A stretch of 64,000 bases of DNA, taken from RBG-16-66-20 sp049651845. Lineage in GTDB: Bacteria > Pseudomonadota > Gammaproteobacteria > Burkholderiales > SG8-39. Both the position numbers and the translations under genes were made by a program. Under the pieces are notes generated by a model. That model did no database searches. It had not been told where the DNA came from and saw nothing but the letters and a program-made list of their open reading frames with translations. Positions 26,056 to 34,333 of this stretch are shown here, in pieces. The stretch is from assembly GCA_049651845.1 (NCBI GenBank), contig JBASCW010000042.1, positions 1 to 64,000 on the forward strand. The letters run 5' to 3'. Position 1 is the first letter of the stretch; each line of letters starts with the position of its first letter.

Positions 26056-26894
26056 AGCTCTGCGGCTTCGACGTCGGCCTGGACCGGCCGCTGTTCCTCA
26101 TCGCGGGTCCCGACACCCTGGAGAGCGAGCAGCTCTGCCTGGACGTGGCAGGGCGGCTCAAGGAGCACACCGCGAAGCTGAAGATGCCCTACGTCTTCAA
26201 GGGCTCGTTCGACAAGGCCAACCGGACTTCGGGGACGAACTACCGGGGCCCAGGCATGGCCGAGGGTTTGAAGATTCTTGCGGAAGTGAAAAGACAAATT
26301 CAGGTCCCGGTCCTCACGGATGTGCACGAAGACACGCCGTTGCAGGAAGTCGCCGCGGTCGTGGACGTGCTGCAGACGCCGGCGTTCCTCTGCCGCCAGA
26401 CCAATTTCATCCGCAGCGTGGCAAAGCAGGGCAAGCCGATGAACGTCAAGAAGGGCCAGTTCCTGTCGCCCTGGGAGATGCAGCAGGTGGTCGAGAAGGC
26501 GCGCGGCGCGGGCAACACCCAGGTCATGGTCTGCGAGCGCGGCTTCAGCTTCGGCTACAACAACCTCGTCGTCGACATGCGCGGCCTCGCGGCGATGCGC
26601 GCCACCGGCTGCCCGGTGGTGTTCGACGCGACGCATTCGGTGCAGTTGCCGGGCGGGCAGGGCACCGCGAGCGGCGGCCAGCGCGAGCACATCCCGGTGC
26701 TCGCGCGCGCGGCGGTCGGCGCGGGCGTGTCGGGGGTGTTCATGGAAACGCATCCGAAGCCGGACCAGGCGCTGTGCGACGGCCCGAATTCCTGGCCGCT
26801 CGCGCTCATGCAGGAGCTGCTCGAGACGCTGGCCGAGCTGGACCGCGTGGTCAAGAAGAACGGATTCGCTGAGGAGAAGGTGAAAAGCGCATGA
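26052..26894 (+). CDS. kdsA: 3-deoxy-D-manno-octulosonate 8-phosphate (KDO8P) synthase
   Basis: A 280-residue KDO8P synthase condensing arabinose-5-phosphate and phosphoenolpyruvate for lipopolysaccharide. Conserved blocks include FKGSFDKANRTSG, YRGPGMAEGL, VLTDVHE, VVDVLQTPAFLCRQTNF, NVKKGQFLSPWEM, DATHSVQLPGG and METHPKPDQALCDGPNSW. Position 21 (AGPDTLES) is Asp, where metal-dependent enzymes have Cys and metal-independent ones Asn. The other expected ligands (His in DATHS, Glu in METH and the late Asp) are present. The start is a GTG overlapping the pyrG stop. An AT-richer patch lies at about 26255-26310. Confidence 0.96.
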
Positions 26895-28174
26895 GCTCGA
26901 TCGTCGACATCGTTGCAAGGGAGATCCTCGATTCGCGCGGCAACCCGACCGTCGAGGCGGACGTGCTGCTCGAGTCCGGCGCCATGGGCCGCGCCGCGGT
27001 GCCCTCGGGCGCCTCCACCGGCAGCCGCGAGGCCATCGAGCTGCGTGACGGCGACGCGAAGCGCTACGGCGGCAAGGGCGTGCTCAAGGCGGTCGAGGCG
27101 GTCAATACCGAGATCTCCGAGGCGATCGTCGGCCTGGACGCCTCCGAGCAGGCCTTCATCGACAAGACCCTGGTCGAGCTCGATGGCACCGAGAACAAGT
27201 CGCGCCTGGGCGCGAACGCCACGCTCGCGGTGTCGATGGCCGCGGCCAAGGCCGCGGCCGAGGAGTCGGGGCTGCCGCTGTACCGCTATTTCGGCGGCGC
27301 GGGGCCGATGCAGATGCCGGTGCCGCTCATGAACGTGATCAACGGTGGCGCGCACGCGAACAACAACCTCGACTTGCAGGAATTCATGATCGTGCCCGCG
27401 GGCGCGAAGTCGTTCCGGGAAGCATTGCGATGTGGGTCCGAGATTTTTGGTTCTTTGAGACAAATAATCAGTTCGAGAAAAATGTCGACATCGGTAGGCG
27501 ACGAAGGCGGCTTTGCGCCGAACCTGCCGACGCACGCGGCGGCGATCGAGCTGATCCTGGAGGCGGTGGACAAGGCGGGCTACGCGGCCGGCCAGGACGT
27601 GCTGATCGCGCTCGACTGCGCGGCCACCGAGTTCTTCAAGGACGGCAAGTACGTCCTCGCGTCGGAGAACCTGAGCCTCGATGCGCAGGCGTTCTGCGAC
27701 TACCTGGCCGCGCTCGCGGACAAGTACCCGATCGTGTCGATCGAGGACGGCATGGCCGAGGCCGACTGGGCCGGCTGGCAGTTGCTCACGACCCGGCTCG
27801 GCAGCAAGGTCCAGCTCGTGGGCGACGACTTGTTCGTCACGAACACCCGGATCCTGAGCCAGGGGATCAAGCAGCGCGCGGCCAACGCGATCCTCATCAA
27901 GGTCAACCAGATCGGCACGCTGTCGGAGACCTTCGCCGCGATCGAGCTCGCCAAGCGCTCGGCCTACGGCACCGTGATCTCGCACCGCTCGGGCGAAACC
28001 GAGGACACGACCATCGCCGATATCGCGGTCGGCGTCAACGCGCTGCAGATCAAGACCGGCTCGCTGTCGCGCTCGGACCGCACCGCGAAGTACAACCAGC
28101 TGCTGCGCATCGAGGAAGACCTCGGCGACTCGGTCAGCTATCCCGGAAAAGAGGCCTTCCTCCAGCTCCGATGA
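26891..28174 (+). CDS. eno: enolase (phosphopyruvate hydratase)
   Basis: A 427-residue enolase of normal length converting 2-phosphoglycerate to phosphoenolpyruvate. Conserved blocks: AAVPSGASTGSREAIELRDGD, GGAHANNNLDLQEFMI, VGDEGGFAPNLP, SIEDGMAEADW with a metal ligand, LVGDDLFVTN, the catalytic Lys in LIKVNQIGTLSE, and SHRSGETEDTTIADIAVG. ATG overlaps the kdsA stop (ATGA). The segment at about 27420-27500 (REALRCGSEIFGSLRQIISSR) is only about 42% GC, carries several rare codons such as AGA and ATA, and has residues unlike typical betaproteobacterial enolases, although the frame is intact. Confidence 0.97.
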   Translation: MSSIVDIVAREILDSRGNPTVEADVLLESGAMGRAAVPSGASTGSREAIELRDGDAKRYGGKGVLKAVEAVNTEISEAIVGLDASEQAFIDKTLVELDGTENKSRLGANATLAVSMAAAKAAAEESGLPLYRYFGGAGPMQMPVPLMNVINGGAHANNNLDLQEFMIVPAGAKSFREALRCGSEIFGSLRQIISSRKMSTSVGDEGGFAPNLPTHAAAIELILEAVDKAGYAAGQDVLIALDCAATEFFKDGKYVLASENLSLDAQAFCDYLAALADKYPIVSIEDGMAEADWAGWQLLTTRLGSKVQLVGDDLFVTNTRILSQGIKQRAANAILIKVNQIGTLSETFAAIELAKRSAYGTVISHRSGETEDTTIADIAVGVNALQIKTGSLSRSDRTAKYNQLLRIEEDLGDSVSYPGKEAFLQLR

Positions 28175-28446
28175 GAGTCCTCGCCGGCGTCCTGGTCGCG
28201 CTCATCGTCGCCATCCAGTACCCACTCTGGCTCGGCAAGGGCGGCTGGCTGCGCGTCTGGGACGTCGACCGGCAGCTCGCGGCGCAGGGCGCCAAGAACG
28301 AGCGCCTGGAGCTGCGCAACGGCGCGCTCGCCGCCGACGTCAAGGACCTCAAGCAGGGCACGGACGCGATCGAGGAGCGCGCGCGCTACGAGCTCGGCAT
28401 GGTCAAGAGCGACGAGGTGTTCTTCCAGTTGCCCGCGAAGCAGTAA
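28171..28446 (+). CDS. ftsB: cell division protein FtsB
   Basis: A 91-residue bitopic inner-membrane protein. A short cytoplasmic start is followed by one transmembrane helix (about 4-20), then a periplasmic coiled coil (residues about 32-70, LAAQGAKNERLELRNGALAADVKDL) and the conserved IEERARYELGMVKSDEVFFQ end. FtsB bridges FtsL and FtsQ in the divisome. Its position right after eno, with ATG overlapping the eno stop, is the standard one and supports the call. Confidence 0.95.
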   Translation: MRVLAGVLVALIVAIQYPLWLGKGGWLRVWDVDRQLAAQGAKNERLELRNGALAADVKDLKQGTDAIEERARYELGMVKSDEVFFQLPAKQ

Positions 28447-28482
28447 GCCCGGCCTCCGCGCGAGCGGAAAGCGGGCCTGGGT

Positions 28483-30057
28483 TTACTGCACCTTCGCGTA
28501 GCGGGCTTCCGGGCGGTCGTCCGACTTGTACACCGTCGTCACACTCTTCTTCATCGCCCAGGGCCGTAACTGGTGGTGCAGCGGCACGTAGTAGTACTGG
28601 TCCCGGGTGATGGTCAGCGCTTCGCGGATCATCGCGTCGCGTTTCTTTAGGTCGACTTCGGTGAGGATCGAATCGATGAGCTTGTCGAGCTTTGGATCGC
28701 TGATGCGGCCCAGGTTGAAGCTGCCGGCCGCGCCGGTGGTCTTGGTGCGCAGCAGCGAGAACAGCGTGTAGTTCGCGTCGAAGTTCGCCACGCCCCAGCC
28801 CAGCATGTAGGCGTCGTGGTCGAAGTTCTGGATCTTAGCGATCCAGATCGGCATCGTCTGCGCGAGCAGCTTGACCTTCAGGCCGATGCGCGACCACATG
28901 CCGACGAGCGCCTGACAGATCCTTTCGTCGTTCACGTAGCGGTTGTTCGGGCAATCGAGCTCGAACTCAAAACCATTCGGATAGCCGGCCTCCGCGAGCA
29001 GCTGCTTGGCGGCGGCCGGGTCGGGTTTCATGGGCGCGTCCAGATCCTTCGACCAGCCATGCACGTTCGGCGCGACCATGATCGCGGCCGGGATCGACAT
29101 GCCGCGCATGGTGACGCGCTTGATCGCCTCGCGGTCGACCGCGAGGTTCAGCGCCTTGCGCACGCGAATGTCCTTGAACGGGTTCTTGCCCTTGACGTTC
29201 GAATATTTCAGCTCGTTGCTGAACTGATCCATGCCGATGAAGATGGTCCGGTTCTCGGCGCCCTCGAGCAGCTTCAGTTTCGGGTCTTTCTTGAGGCGGT
29301 CGATGTCCTGGACCGGAAGGTCGGTGACGATGTCGACGTCGCCCGAGATGAGCGCCGCGACGCGGGTCGCATCCGACTTGATCGGCGTGTAGATCAGGTG
29401 CGTGACGTTGCCTTCGATCTTGCCCCACCAGTCCGGATTGGCGTGCATCAGGATCCGCTTGTCCGGTTCCCACAGGTCGAGCACGTACGCTCCCGTGCCG
29501 TTGGTATTGCGCGACGCGTAGGTATCTTCCTTGGCCTTGTAGTTCTGCACGTTCTCGGCCTTGTTCTTCGCCGCCCAGATCTTGCTCATGATGCGGAAGT
29601 CGACGAGGTTCTTCAGCAGCACGGGGTTGGGGCCGGAAAGGATCAGGTCCACGGTGTAGTCGTCGATCTTCTTCACTTCCTTCACGCCGGAGACATAGAT
29701 CTGCATCGTGCCCTGCGGCTGCAGGATCCGGCCATAGGAGAACACCACGTCATCGGCCGTGAACGGGCTGCCGTCGTGGAACTTCACGTTCTTGCGCAGC
29801 GTGAAGCGGATCTGCGTGGGCGAGATGTTCTGCCAGCTGGTGGCGAGGCAGGGCAGGATCTTGAAGTCCTTGTCGAAGCGCACCAGGCCTTCGTAGACGT
29901 GCTGCAGGATGCCGTTGGTGGTGGCATGGTTCTGCGAATGCGTGTCGAGCGTGAGGATGTCGTTCTGCGCCGCCCATTTCAGCGTGGCGGCTTGTACAGG
30001 AAGCGCGGCCAGGGCCGCCGCCGCGACGAGCGCGGCCAGGGTGTGCTTGAGTCGCAT
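28483..30057 (-). CDS. ABC transporter substrate-binding protein, family 5 (peptide/nickel type)
   Basis: A 524-residue extracytoplasmic solute-binding protein family 5 member (DppA/OppA-like) with a signal peptide ending near VQAA. Family blocks include ILQHVYEGLVRFDKDFKILPCLATSW, FTLRKNVKFHDGSPFTADDVVFSY, GTGAYVLDLWEPDKRI and NLAVDREAI. The ATG is preceded 5 nt away by a perfect AGGAGG embedded in AGGAGGAGA, which matches 8 nt of the small RNA loop predicted at 51 kb. No permease or ATPase genes are adjacent, so it is an orphan receptor. Ligand unknown; peptides, nickel or small amides are all possible for the family. Confidence 0.9.
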   Translation of the reverse strand: MRLKHTLAALVAAAALAALPVQAATLKWAAQNDILTLDTHSQNHATTNGILQHVYEGLVRFDKDFKILPCLATSWQNISPTQIRFTLRKNVKFHDGSPFTADDVVFSYGRILQPQGTMQIYVSGVKEVKKIDDYTVDLILSGPNPVLLKNLVDFRIMSKIWAAKNKAENVQNYKAKEDTYASRNTNGTGAYVLDLWEPDKRILMHANPDWWGKIEGNVTHLIYTPIKSDATRVAALISGDVDIVTDLPVQDIDRLKKDPKLKLLEGAENRTIFIGMDQFSNELKYSNVKGKNPFKDIRVRKALNLAVDREAIKRVTMRGMSIPAAIMVAPNVHGWSKDLDAPMKPDPAAAKQLLAEAGYPNGFEFELDCPNNRYVNDERICQALVGMWSRIGLKVKLLAQTMPIWIAKIQNFDHDAYMLGWGVANFDANYTLFSLLRTKTTGAAGSFNLGRISDPKLDKLIDSILTEVDLKKRDAMIREALTITRDQYYYVPLHHQLRPWAMKKSVTTVYKSDDRPEARYAKVQ

Positions 30058-30078
30058 CGGTCTCCTCCTAGGTGGACC

Positions 30079-30084
30079 TATAAT
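30079..30084 (+). promoter_or_regulatory. -10 element TATAAT upstream of the phytanoyl-CoA dioxygenase-like gene
   Basis: A perfect TATAAT sits 23 nt before the start codon at 30108, followed by a GGAGG ribosome-binding site. It is in the 50-nt divergent gap with the family 5 binding protein gene. No convincing -35 is seen. Confidence 0.5.
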
Positions 30085-30107
30085 ACACAAGCCTTCGGAG
30101 GCGGCGC

Positions 30108-30953
30108 ATGAAACTGACCCCTGCCCAGCTCGATACGTTCGAACGCGACGGCTACCTGTTCTTCCCGGCGGTGTTCGGCCCTGCCGAAATCAAGGTCTTG
30201 ACTGACGAGGTGCCGGCGCTCTACGCCCAGCGCCGCCCGGAGAACGTGCGCGAGAAGACCGGCGACGTGGTGCGCACCAATTTCGCCGCCCACATGTACA
30301 GCGCGCCGTTTGCGCGCCTGGCGCGCCATCCGCGCATGGTCGAGCCCGTCCGCCAGCTGTTCGGCGAGGACGTGTACATGCACCAGTTCAAGATCAACGG
30401 CAAGCAGGCCTTCGACGGCGACGTCTGGCAATGGCACCAGGATTACGGCACCTGGAGGAACGACGACCAGATGCCCGAGGCGCGCGCGATGAACGTGGCG
30501 ATCTTCCTCGACGAGGTGAACGAGTTCAACGGCCCGCTGATGTTCATTCCCGGGAGCCACAAGCTGGGCGTGCTCGACGCCGAGCACGACACGTCCACGA
30601 CCAGCTACCCGCTGTGGACCATCAACCCTGACACCATCGCCAGGCTGGTGGAGCGCGGCGGCATCGTGGCGCCGAAGGGGGCCGCGGGATCGATGATCCT
30701 GTTCCACGGCTGCCTCGTTCACGCCTCGACCTCGAACCTGTCGCCCTGGAACCGGGTGAGCGTGTACCTGTCGCTGTGCGCGGTGTCCAACCACATCCGC
30801 CGCTTCAAGCGGCCCGGCTACATCGCGCACCGCGATTTCGCGCCGATCCGCTGCCTGCCAGACGATTGCCTGCTGAAGCCCTACGACGTGCCGCTGCCCT
30901 GGAAGGACGGCACGCCACCGGATGAGCTCGAGGGAAATCTGAGGGCGGCATGA
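30108..30953 (+). CDS. phytanoyl-CoA dioxygenase (PhyH) family protein
   Basis: A 281-residue non-haem Fe(II)/2-oxoglutarate oxygenase of the PhyH/EctD group. The iron triad is visible: H110 and D112 in WQWHQDYGTW, and H205 in LVHASTSNLSPWNR. Arg216 in the same segment is the likely 2-oxoglutarate anchor. FIPGSHKLG is also conserved. It hydroxylates a small substrate next to a carboxyl or CoA group; which one cannot be told. GGAGG precedes the ATG. Its stop overlaps the start of the next gene (ATGA), so hydroxylation and the following dehydrogenase probably belong to one pathway. Confidence 0.88.
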   Translation: MKLTPAQLDTFERDGYLFFPAVFGPAEIKVLTDEVPALYAQRRPENVREKTGDVVRTNFAAHMYSAPFARLARHPRMVEPVRQLFGEDVYMHQFKINGKQAFDGDVWQWHQDYGTWRNDDQMPEARAMNVAIFLDEVNEFNGPLMFIPGSHKLGVLDAEHDTSTTSYPLWTINPDTIARLVERGGIVAPKGAAGSMILFHGCLVHASTSNLSPWNRVSVYLSLCAVSNHIRRFKRPGYIAHRDFAPIRCLPDDCLLKPYDVPLPWKDGTPPDELEGNLRAA

Positions 30954-32335
30954 ACCTGTTCTCGAAACTGAAGGCGAGGGAGCAGCAGGGCAAGCCGCTG
31001 CGCGTCGGTCTCATCGGCGCGGGCAAGTTCGCCGCGATGTACCTCGCGCAGGTGCCGCGCACGCCGGGAGTGCATCTCGTCGCAATTGCCGATCTCGCAC
31101 CGGCGAACGCGAAGTCCAATCTGGAGAGGGTGGGTTGGCCTACCGCAAGCTTCAACGCCTCATCCATTGACGATGCATTGAAGGAAAGACGCACGAACGT
31201 TTCCGACGACTGGCAGAAGCTCGTCTCGCATCCCGGGATCGACATCGTCATCGAGGCGACCGGCAACCCGATGGCGGCGGTCGAGCATATCCTGGGCGCC
31301 TTCCGGCACGGCAAGCACGTGGTCAACGTCACGGTGGAGGCGGACGCTTTTTGCGGCCCGATGCTCGCGCAGAAGGCGCAGGCGGCGGGCGTGGTCTACA
31401 GCCTGGCCTACGGCGACCAGCCGGCAATCATCTGCGACCTGGTGGACTGGGCGCGCGCGGCGGGTTTCCCGGTGGTGGCGGCGGGGCGCGGCCACAAGTG
31501 GCTGCCGCACTTCGCGCAATCCACGCCCGAGACCGTCTGGGGCTACTACGGCCTCACGCCGGAGCAGGCGAAGCTGGGCGGCTTGAATCCCAAGATGTTC
31601 AATTCCTTCCTCGACGGCTCCAAGCCCGCCATCGAGACCAGCGCCGTCTGCAACGCCACCGGATTGACGCCTGCACCGAATGGCCTGGGATTTCCTCCCT
31701 GCTCCATAGAAGACCTTCCGAGCCTCATGAAACCCAGGGGCGAAGGCGGCGTGCTGCACCACAAGGGGCAGGTCGAAGTCGTCTCCTCGCTCGAGCTCGA
31801 CGGCAAGCCGATTCCCTACGACATCCGCTTCGGCGTCTGGGTGGTGTTCGAAGGCGAGAGCGAGTACATCCGGCGCTGCTTTTCGGAATACGGCGTGAAG
31901 ACCGACCCGTCGGGGCGCTATGCGTGCATGTACAAGCGCTGGCACCTGATCGGGCTCGAGGTCGGCATCTCGGTCGCCTCGGTCGGGCTGCGCGGCGAGC
32001 CGACCGGCTGCGCCACGGGCTGGCGGGCGGATGCCGTGGCTGTTGCGAAAAAGAACTTGAATGAAAGAGAAATTCTAGATGGAGAAGGCGGCCATACCGT
32101 CGTCGGCCGCCTGATGCCGTCGGATGACTCGCTCGCGCTGGGCTGCCTGCCGCTGGGCCTTGCGCACGGCTGGAAGATGCTCAGGCCGGTGGCGGCCGGC
32201 CAGCCGCTCACCTGGAACGACGTGGCCGTCGAGTCGAGCGCGCCCGCCGTGAAGCTGCGGCGCGAGATGGAGAGCTCAGCGCCTTCAGGTAGCGATAAAT
32301 CTCGGTATGGTCGGCCCCGGCAGGCAACCGGCTGA
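30950..32335 (+). CDS. NAD(P)-binding oxidoreductase with SAF-type C-terminal domain
   Basis: A 461-residue protein with an N-terminal Rossmann domain (VGLIGAGKFAAMYLAQV, about residues 19-35), a homoserine dehydrogenase/Gfo-Idh-like catalytic part, and a C-terminal SAF-like region (LPLGLAHGWKMLRPVAAGQPLTWNDVAV). Proteins of this layout are common in proteobacterial catabolic clusters but their reaction is poorly known. It is coupled to the PhyH-like gene. The usual ending soon after VKLRREME is missing; the frame runs about 22 residues further into the convergent dehydrogenase gene, overlapping it by 128 nt. Rare-codon AT-rich patches occur at about 31080-31200, 31655-31735 and 32040-32100. 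Confidence 0.8.
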   Translation: MNLFSKLKAREQQGKPLRVGLIGAGKFAAMYLAQVPRTPGVHLVAIADLAPANAKSNLERVGWPTASFNASSIDDALKERRTNVSDDWQKLVSHPGIDIVIEATGNPMAAVEHILGAFRHGKHVVNVTVEADAFCGPMLAQKAQAAGVVYSLAYGDQPAIICDLVDWARAAGFPVVAAGRGHKWLPHFAQSTPETVWGYYGLTPEQAKLGGLNPKMFNSFLDGSKPAIETSAVCNATGLTPAPNGLGFPPCSIEDLPSLMKPRGEGGVLHHKGQVEVVSSLELDGKPIPYDIRFGVWVVFEGESEYIRRCFSEYGVKTDPSGRYACMYKRWHLIGLEVGISVASVGLRGEPTGCATGWRADAVAVAKKNLNEREILDGEGGHTVVGRLMPSDDSLALGCLPLGLAHGWKMLRPVAAGQPLTWNDVAVESSAPAVKLRREMESSAPSGSDKSRYGRPRQATG

Positions 32336-33101
32336 GCGCGGCGCGCCAGATTCTCAGGGTTCCCCTTAGATACGGGGTCTCGACCCCGGCCGCGCGCGCG
32401 ATCTCGCCGACGATACCGACATCCTTCGTCATCAGCGCCAGCGCGAAGCCCGAGGCGAAAGCCTTGGTGAACACCTGCTGTGGAATCTTGCGCTCGGTGG
32501 TGCTGTTCCTGCCGGTCGAAGCGTTGATCACGTCGATCAGGGTCTTCGGGTCGAGGCCGAACTTCTCGCCGATCAGGAGCGCTTCCATGCCGGCGGCCGT
32601 GCCGGCGGCGCCGAGGTAGTTGTTCAGCGCCTTGGTGGCGTGCCCGGAGCCGAGCCCCCCGGTGTGGAAGATCTCGCTGCCCATCGCCGCGAGCACCGGC
32701 CGGGCGCGCTCGAGGAGCCGCGCGTCGCCGCCTACCATCAGCGCAAGCGTCCCGTCGGCCGCCTTGGCCTTCGCGCCCGACACCGGGCTGTCCAGCATGC
32801 CGATGCCCTTCTTCCTCAAAAGCGCGCCCAGCTCCCGCGTCGTGGCCGGGTCCGAGGAACTCATGTCGACGACGACCGCCCCCGGCGCGAGGCCGGGGAG
32901 AGCGGAGTGAATGGCCTTGCGCACGGCCTTGCCGTCCGGAACCATGGTGATCAGCACGTCGGCGCCGCGCGCCGCTTCGGCCTCGGAACCGCAGTTGCCC
33001 TTGCCGTTCGGATCGTAGGTGCGCAGCGCGAAGCCGGCCTTGGCCAGGTTCGCGGTCATCAGGCCGCCCATGAGCCCTAGACCGAGGAAAGCAACCTTCA
33101 C
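32208..33101 (-). CDS. 3-hydroxyisobutyrate dehydrogenase / 2-hydroxy-3-oxopropionate reductase family protein
   Basis: A 297-residue beta-hydroxyacid dehydrogenase. The NAD(P) motif VAFLGLGLMGGLMTANLAKAG begins the protein, DSPVSGAKAKA is the substrate loop, and the catalytic Lys is in GHATKALNNYLGAAG. Fold-typical sequence ends near DHTEIYRYLKAL; the last 23 residues (SSPSRAAASRRARS and onward) are basic low-complexity encoded opposite the 3' end of the convergent oxidoreductase gene. The original stop was probably lost. Its ATG overlaps the stop of the carboxymuconolactone decarboxylase-like gene. Confidence 0.9.
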   Translation of the reverse strand: MKVAFLGLGLMGGLMTANLAKAGFALRTYDPNGKGNCGSEAEAARGADVLITMVPDGKAVRKAIHSALPGLAPGAVVVDMSSSDPATTRELGALLRKKGIGMLDSPVSGAKAKAADGTLALMVGGDARLLERARPVLAAMGSEIFHTGGLGSGHATKALNNYLGAAGTAAGMEALLIGEKFGLDPKTLIDVINASTGRNSTTERKIPQQVFTKAFASGFALALMTKDVGIVGEIARAAGVETPYLRGTLRIWRAALSRLPAGADHTEIYRYLKALSSPSRAAASRRARSTRRPRRSR

Positions 33102-33487
33102 ACGCCGCGTTCCTTGAACACCTCGCGGGCGCAGCGGAAGCCCACCACGGCCGCGGGCACCCCGCAGTAGATTGCGACCTGCAGCAGCACTTCCTTGATC
33201 TGGTCCTTGGTCAGGCCGTTGTTGAGCGCGCCGTTGACGTGCAGCTTGAACTCGTGCTCCTTGCCGAGCGCAAGCAGCATGGCGAGGTTCAGCATCGAGC
33301 GTGTCTTGCGGTCAAGGCCCGGGCGGTTCCAGATGTCGTTCCAGCAGTAGGTGTTCAGCAGCTCGGTGAACTCGCGGTTGAAGTCGTCCACTGCAGCCGT
33401 CGACTTGTCGACGTAGCCCGCGCCGAGTACCTCACGGCGAGTGTTCAATCCGGAGTGGTGACGTTCTTTGTGGGTGCGCTTGTCCAT
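33098..33487 (-). CDS. carboxymuconolactone decarboxylase family protein
   Basis: A 129-residue protein of the 4-carboxymuconolactone decarboxylase/AhpD-like family. It has the conserved FTELLNTYCWNDIWNRPGLDRKTRSMLNLAMLLALG as consecutive family blocks, then EFKLHVNGALNNGLTKDQIKEVLLQVAIYCGVPAA. There is no CxxC, so it is not an AhpD peroxidase. The ATG at 33487 has GAGG 6 nt upstream; an in-frame TTG at 33499 would overlap the preceding stop and is not preferred. It may decarboxylate or isomerise an aromatic-derived lactone acid, with the class II aldolase upstream in the same operon. Confidence 0.88.
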   Translation of the reverse strand: MDKRTHKERHHSGLNTRREVLGAGYVDKSTAAVDDFNREFTELLNTYCWNDIWNRPGLDRKTRSMLNLAMLLALGKEHEFKLHVNGALNNGLTKDQIKEVLLQVAIYCGVPAAVVGFRCAREVFKERGV

Positions 33488-33495
33488 GATTTTCC

Positions 33496-34269
33496 TCAAA
33501 TAAGATCTTCGTAGCGAATTCCTGCCCGTCGCAGTAGACCGTCGAAGGCGAGGCCGCCGGGCCGCGGCCCGCTGCGGAACGGCGCGGTGCGCGCGGGCGT
33601 CTCGTCGAGCACCTTCTGCGTGATCGGCAGGTTGTCACCGGCCATGGCGTCGGTCGCCGCCTGGATCTCGCAGGCGCGCTGCAGCGTCCAGTAGGTGGTG
33701 AAGGCCTCCGGGATGCCGGGGCAGGCGACCAGCAGGCCGTGGTTGCGCAGGATCAGGATCGCCTTGTCGCCGAGGCTCTTCGCGAGGCGGTTCTGCTCGG
33801 CGACGTCCGTGGTGACACCCTCGAAGTCGTGGTACGCCACCTGGCCGAACAGCACCGCGCTGTAGAAGTTGTCGAAGCGCAGGCCGTCCCGCTTGCAGGA
33901 CACCGCGCTGCCCGCGGTCGAATGGGTGTGGATGATGCAGTGCGCGTCGTCGCGCGCCGCGTGGATCGCGCTGTGGATCACGAAGCCGGCGCGGTTGACC
34001 GGATGCTTCGACCCGTCCAGCGTCTCGCCGGCAATGTTTACTTTGATGAGGTTGGAGGCGGTGACCTCGTTGTACCAGAGGCCGTACGGATTGATCAGGT
34101 AATGGCGCTCGGGCCCGGGCACCCGCGCCGTGATGTGGTTGTAGATGAGTTCGCTCCAGCCCAGCCAGTCGAACGCGCGGTAGCACGCGGCCAGCTCCAG
34201 GCGCACCGACCACTCCGCCGCGTCCATGTCCGCGGGCTTCAGGCGCAGCACCTTCTCGCTCAGGTCCAA
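33496..34269 (-). CDS. class II aldolase/adducin family protein
   Basis: A 257-residue paralogue of the class II aldolase at 12417. Zinc-ligand His residues are in IIHTHSTAGSAVS and LRNHGLLVA, with IPEAF after it. The start is a TTG with GGTGGAG 6 nt upstream. It is the first gene of a three-gene operon (aldolase, carboxymuconolactone decarboxylase-like, hydroxyisobutyrate dehydrogenase-like), separated from the liv operon upstream by a strong terminator. Together these point to breakdown of a hydroxylated, possibly ring-derived, carboxylic acid. Confidence 0.87.
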   Translation of the reverse strand: MDLSEKVLRLKPADMDAAEWSVRLELAACYRAFDWLGWSELIYNHITARVPGPERHYLINPYGLWYNEVTASNLIKVNIAGETLDGSKHPVNRAGFVIHSAIHAARDDAHCIIHTHSTAGSAVSCKRDGLRFDNFYSAVLFGQVAYHDFEGVTTDVAEQNRLAKSLGDKAILILRNHGLLVACPGIPEAFTTYWTLQRACEIQAATDAMAGDNLPITQKVLDETPARTAPFRSGPRPGGLAFDGLLRRAGIRYEDLI

Positions 34270-34285
34270 GGCGACTCCACCAAAG

Positions 34286-34319
34286 AAAAGGGCGGAGACG
34301 GCAGCCGCCGTCCCCGCCC
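34286..34319 (-). terminator. Rho-independent terminator after the branched-chain transport operon
   Basis: On the minus strand, 34319-34307 and 34302-34290 form a 13-bp stem with one G-U pair and a 4-nt loop, followed by a short U run (34289-34286). It lies 15 nt after the livK-type stop codon and insulates the aldolase operon. Confidence 0.8.
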
Positions 34320-34333
34320 CGAAGTGTAACGCC

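Noticed and set aside
28447..28475. Inverted repeat between ftsB and the family 5 binding protein gene as a terminator
   Set aside because: Two 5-bp arms are split by three mismatches and there is no U tract on either strand, so I do not call it.
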